A program made the translations under genes and the position numbers. Below are positions 13,807-15,834 of a stretch of 15,834 nt of DNA, in pieces. Origin of the DNA: Candidatus Sulfotelmatobacter sp. (lineage in GTDB: Bacteria > Acidobacteriota > Terriglobia > Terriglobales > Acidobacteriaceae); the NCBI GenBank assembly GCA_030037575.1, contig JASHRB010000225.1:1-15834 (forward strand). The letters run 5' to 3'. Numbering within the stretch: the first letter of the stretch is position 1; each line of letters begins with the position of its first letter. Under the pieces are notes generated by a model, which did no database searches, was not told the origin of the DNA, and saw nothing but the letters and a program-made list of their open reading frames with translations.

Positions 13807-14676
13807 TTGCCACAGGCGGAAATCGGAATCATCGGCGGCAGCGGGCTTTATTCCATGCCGGGCCTCGCCACGGTAAGGGAAGTACGGCTGAAAACACCGT
13901 TCGGTGCGCCTTCTGCTGCCTATGTCTGCGGCACGCTCGAAGGCCGCAAAGTGGCGTTTCTTGCCCGGCACGGCGGGGGCCATCGCATTCTTCCCAGCGA
14001 ACTGAATTTTCGGGCGAATATTCACGGCTTCAAGCAGCTCGGAGCCGAACGAATCGTTTCGGTTTCCGCAGTCGGCTCGCTGAAAGCGGAACACAAACCC
14101 CTCGACTTCGTGATTCCCGACCAATTCTTCGATCGCACGCGGCATCGCAGCGACACTTTTTTCGGTGGCGGAGTCGTAGCCCACATCGCTTTTGCCGATC
14201 CCGTCTGTTGGGAACTTGCGGCGACTCTCGCAGCAGCCTGCAAGAAAGTCGGCGTCACCGGCAAGCGCGGGGGAATTTATCTCTGCATGGAAGGTCCGCA
14301 GTTTTCCACCAAGGCCGAATCCAACCTCTATCGCAACTTTGGCATGGATGTGATCGGCATGACGAACCTGCAGGAGGCGAAGCTGGCTCGGGAAGCTGAA
14401 ATCTGTTACGTCACGGTTGCCATGGTGACCGATTACGATTGCTGGCATCCGCATCACGATTCGGTGACGGTCGATCAAATCCTCGCCGTCTTGGGGAAAA
14501 ATGCCGGGAACGCCGCCAAGGTCGTGCGTGAAGCTGTGGCGCAGATGCCCCGTGAGCGCTCCTGCAAATGCGGCTCCGCGCTGGCCCATGCCATCCTGAC
14601 TGACCCGAAAAAGATTCCGGCCGCCGCAAAGAAGAAGTTAAAGTTGATCATCGGAAAATACCTTAAAAGCGCTTGA
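13807..14676 (+). CDS. mtnP: S-methyl-5'-thioadenosine phosphorylase
   Basis: This cytoplasmic enzyme splits methylthioadenosine with phosphate into adenine and methylthioribose 1-phosphate, the first step of methionine salvage after polyamine synthesis. The 289 residues match the family length. The phosphate site is [10 protein letters not shown] (residues 6-15) and [20 protein letters not shown] (52-71). The sugar site is [13 protein letters not shown] (160-172), followed by [20 protein letters not shown] (179-198). MVTDYDCWH (206-214) holds the two aspartates (D209, D211) that mark adenine-specific MTA phosphorylases rather than guanine/hypoxanthine-specific PNPs. TTG 13807 is the start: GGAGG lies 5 bases before it and the next residues lead straight into the phosphate loop. 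The PfkB gene follows after about 23 bases and is likely co-transcribed. Confidence 0.94.
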   Translation: MPQAEIGIIGGSGLYSMPGLATVREVRLKTPFGAPSAAYVCGTLEGRKVAFLARHGGGHRILPSELNFRANIHGFKQLGAERIVSVSAVGSLKAEHKPLDFVIPDQFFDRTRHRSDTFFGGGVVAHIAFADPVCWELAATLAAACKKVGVTGKRGGIYLCMEGPQFSTKAESNLYRNFGMDVIGMTNLQEAKLAREAEICYVTVAMVTDYDCWHPHHDSVTVDQILAVLGKNAGNAAKVVREAVAQMPRERSCKCGSALAHAILTDPKKIPAAAKKKLKLIIGKYLKSA

Positions 14677-14699
14677 CAGAAGGGAAGAACGAAACCTGC

Positions 14700-15623
14700 A
14701 TGAGCGTCGTCGTTGTCGGTTCGGTTGCGTTCGATGACATTAGCTCGCCCTCCGGAAGCAGGAAGGGCATATTGGGCGGCGCTGCCACGTATTTCTCTCT
14801 GGCGGCCAGCTACTTTACGCAGGTGCGCGTGGTCGCGGTTGTGGGCGACGACTTCACTGCCGATCACGAAAACGTGTTCAAGAAACGCGGCGTGGATACG
14901 CGCGGTATCGAGCGCGCTGCGGGCAAGACATTTCGCTGGGGTGGGTCGTATTCGGACAATCTTAACGAGGCGAAGACAAACTTCACTGACCTGAATGTCT
15001 TCGAGAAATTTCATCCTTGCATTCCTAAAGAGTACGAAGACAGCGAGTTTCTTTTTCTCGCCAACATTCAGCCGACTCTGCAGGCGAAGGTTCGACGTGC
15101 GATGAATGGAGTTCGCCTGACCGGCTGCGACACCATGAATTACTGGATTACTAGCACGCCGCAGGAATTGGCCGAGACTTTGAAGTTGGTGAGCGTGCTT
15201 CTGATTAACGACACTGAGACTAAGATGCTGGCCCAGGAAAGCAATCTGCCGCGCGCCGCGCAAAAGGTCTTGGCCATGGGCCCGCAAGCGCTCGTCATCA
15301 AGCATGGCGAATACGGCGCAACTATTTTCTTCCGTGAAGGCGCATTCGGTGTTGGGCGCCATCCGTTCCGCGCGCCTACGTTGCCGCTCGATGAAGTAAA
15401 AGATCCAACGGGTGCCGGCGATTCCTTCGCCGGCGGGTTCATGGGTTACGTTGCATCTCAACCGGAATTGAACCGCGAGGTGCTCAAGCGCGCGCTGTTC
15501 TACGGCGGAGTCATGGGATCCTTTGCCGTCGAAAATTTCGGCACCGAGCGGCTGCAATCGTTGACCCGGGAGGAAATCGACGCGCGCTTTCAGATTTTCT
15601 GCGAACTCACCCACCTCGAATGA
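14700..15623 (+). CDS. PfkB-family carbohydrate/nucleoside kinase
   Basis: This is a 307-residue ribokinase-fold kinase. It opens SVVVVGSVAFDDI, then GILGGAATYFSLAASYF (the glycine motif near the sugar site) and VRVVAVVGDDF. The second PfkB signature, KDPTGAGDSFAGGFMGYV, is at residues 234-251, with the anion hole GAGD and the catalytic base D241. LLINDTETKML and ALVIKHGEYGATIF fit the ATP-binding half. ATG 14700 is chosen because it fits the first strand; an in-frame TTG at 14673 would overlap the mtnP stop. Lying right after mtnP, it may act on a nucleoside or sugar released in methylthioadenosine or 5'-deoxyadenosine salvage, but this is inference. Its stop overlaps the start of the next gene. 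No second MTA-pathway gene is in view. Confidence 0.88.
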   Translation: MSVVVVGSVAFDDISSPSGSRKGILGGAATYFSLAASYFTQVRVVAVVGDDFTADHENVFKKRGVDTRGIERAAGKTFRWGGSYSDNLNEAKTNFTDLNVFEKFHPCIPKEYEDSEFLFLANIQPTLQAKVRRAMNGVRLTGCDTMNYWITSTPQELAETLKLVSVLLINDTETKMLAQESNLPRAAQKVLAMGPQALVIKHGEYGATIFFREGAFGVGRHPFRAPTLPLDEVKDPTGAGDSFAGGFMGYVASQPELNREVLKRALFYGGVMGSFAVENFGTERLQSLTREEIDARFQIFCELTHLE

Positions 15624-15834
15624 AGCCGCATCCGGAGATTGAAGCGGTAAGACTGGTGTGGCTGGCTTTGTTCGTCTCCGTCTTTTCGTTTCTCTTCTAC
15701 CAGCGCCAGGGAGACCTTCTGCTTTACGGCGACGCGGTCGCGCATATCAACATCGCGCGCCGCGTTTTCGATTCTCAAACCCCGGGCTTGCTGCAGTTGG
15801 GAACGGTGTGGCTTCCGCTTCCGCACCTGTTGAT
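15620..15834 (+). CDS. GT-C type membrane glycosyltransferase, N-terminal part (cut by window end)
   Basis: The frame starts at ATG 15620, which overlaps the kinase stop TGA (15621-15623) in an ATGA arrangement, so translation is probably coupled. It stays open to the window end (71 codons). After a short charged start comes one membrane helix (LVWLALFVSVFSFLFYQ, residues 12-28). Then follows LLLYGDAVAHINIARRVFDS, with an acidic residue (D38) in the first periplasmic loop where GT-C enzymes carry a catalytic Asp, and LLQLGTVWLPLPHLL. This is the opening of dolichyl-phosphate-mannose-type or ArnT-like polyprenyl-phosphate-sugar transferases, which glycosylate lipids or proteins on the periplasmic side. 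Only the start is visible, so the substrate is unknown. Confidence 0.65.
   Translation, partial: MKPHPEIEAVRLVWLALFVSVFSFLFYQRQGDLLLYGDAVAHINIARRVFDSQTPGLLQLGTVWLPLPHLL

Noticed and set aside
14475..15614. 379-residue open frame antisense to the PfkB gene and the end of mtnP
   Set aside because: The sense strand carries complete kinase and phosphorylase motifs; the antisense product has none.

Overview
The window reads as ordinary chromosomal DNA of a moderately GC-rich Gram-negative bacterium. Protein style (a DUF1844 protein beside ygfZ, the form of the RibF flavokinase loop, an S23-type four-helix-bundle protein, a GT-C enzyme overlapping a PfkB kinase) suggests Acidobacteriota. That placement is from memory of such proteins; there is no rRNA or other marker here to confirm it. 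Genes lie on both strands with short gaps. I see no rRNA, tRNA or CRISPR array.

Layout. 2-421 (+) is the cytoplasmic tail of a cation diffusion facilitator cut by the window edge. 422-896 holds no gene I can defend. 897-2296 (+) is an OsmC-family protein overlapped by an EamA drug/metabolite transporter. 2355-3626 (-) is an MFS metabolite:H+ symporter with a strong promoter just before its start codon. 3890-4117 (+) is a small unknown protein. 4198-7930 (-) is a run of four co-directional genes, transcribed in the order ygfZ, DUF1844, PhnP-like metallo-beta-lactamase phosphodiesterase, ribF. 8078-9160 (+) is an isopropylmalate/isocitrate-type dehydrogenase.

9161-11400 looks accessory. It has a REP-like imperfect palindrome, two tandem short hairpins, a repeat array running across the stop codon of a four-helix-bundle protein (-), and a ~540-codon gene of unknown function (9714-11333, +) that is readable only if two one-base frameshifts are bridged. 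11550-12210 (-) is a SAM methyltransferase, also split by a one-base shift. From 12280 rightwards the genes are intact again: a secreted HELTH zinc metallopeptidase-like protein, then methylthioadenosine phosphorylase (mtnP), a PfkB sugar/nucleoside kinase and a GT-C type membrane glycosyltransferase whose start overlaps the kinase stop (ATGA); the last is cut by the window end.

How the genes may work together: ygfZ (folate-dependent Fe-S maintenance), ribF (FMN/FAD synthesis) and the PhnP-like hydrolase form a cofactor/housekeeping-flavoured cluster. mtnP and the PfkB kinase form a plausible nucleoside/methylthioribose salvage pair. No large defence or biosynthetic system is visible. The items most worth a second look are the broken 9714-11333 gene with its repeat-rich surroundings, and two probable leaderless promoters (before the MFS gene and ygfZ) that both place the -10 hexamer exactly 10 bases before the ATG.
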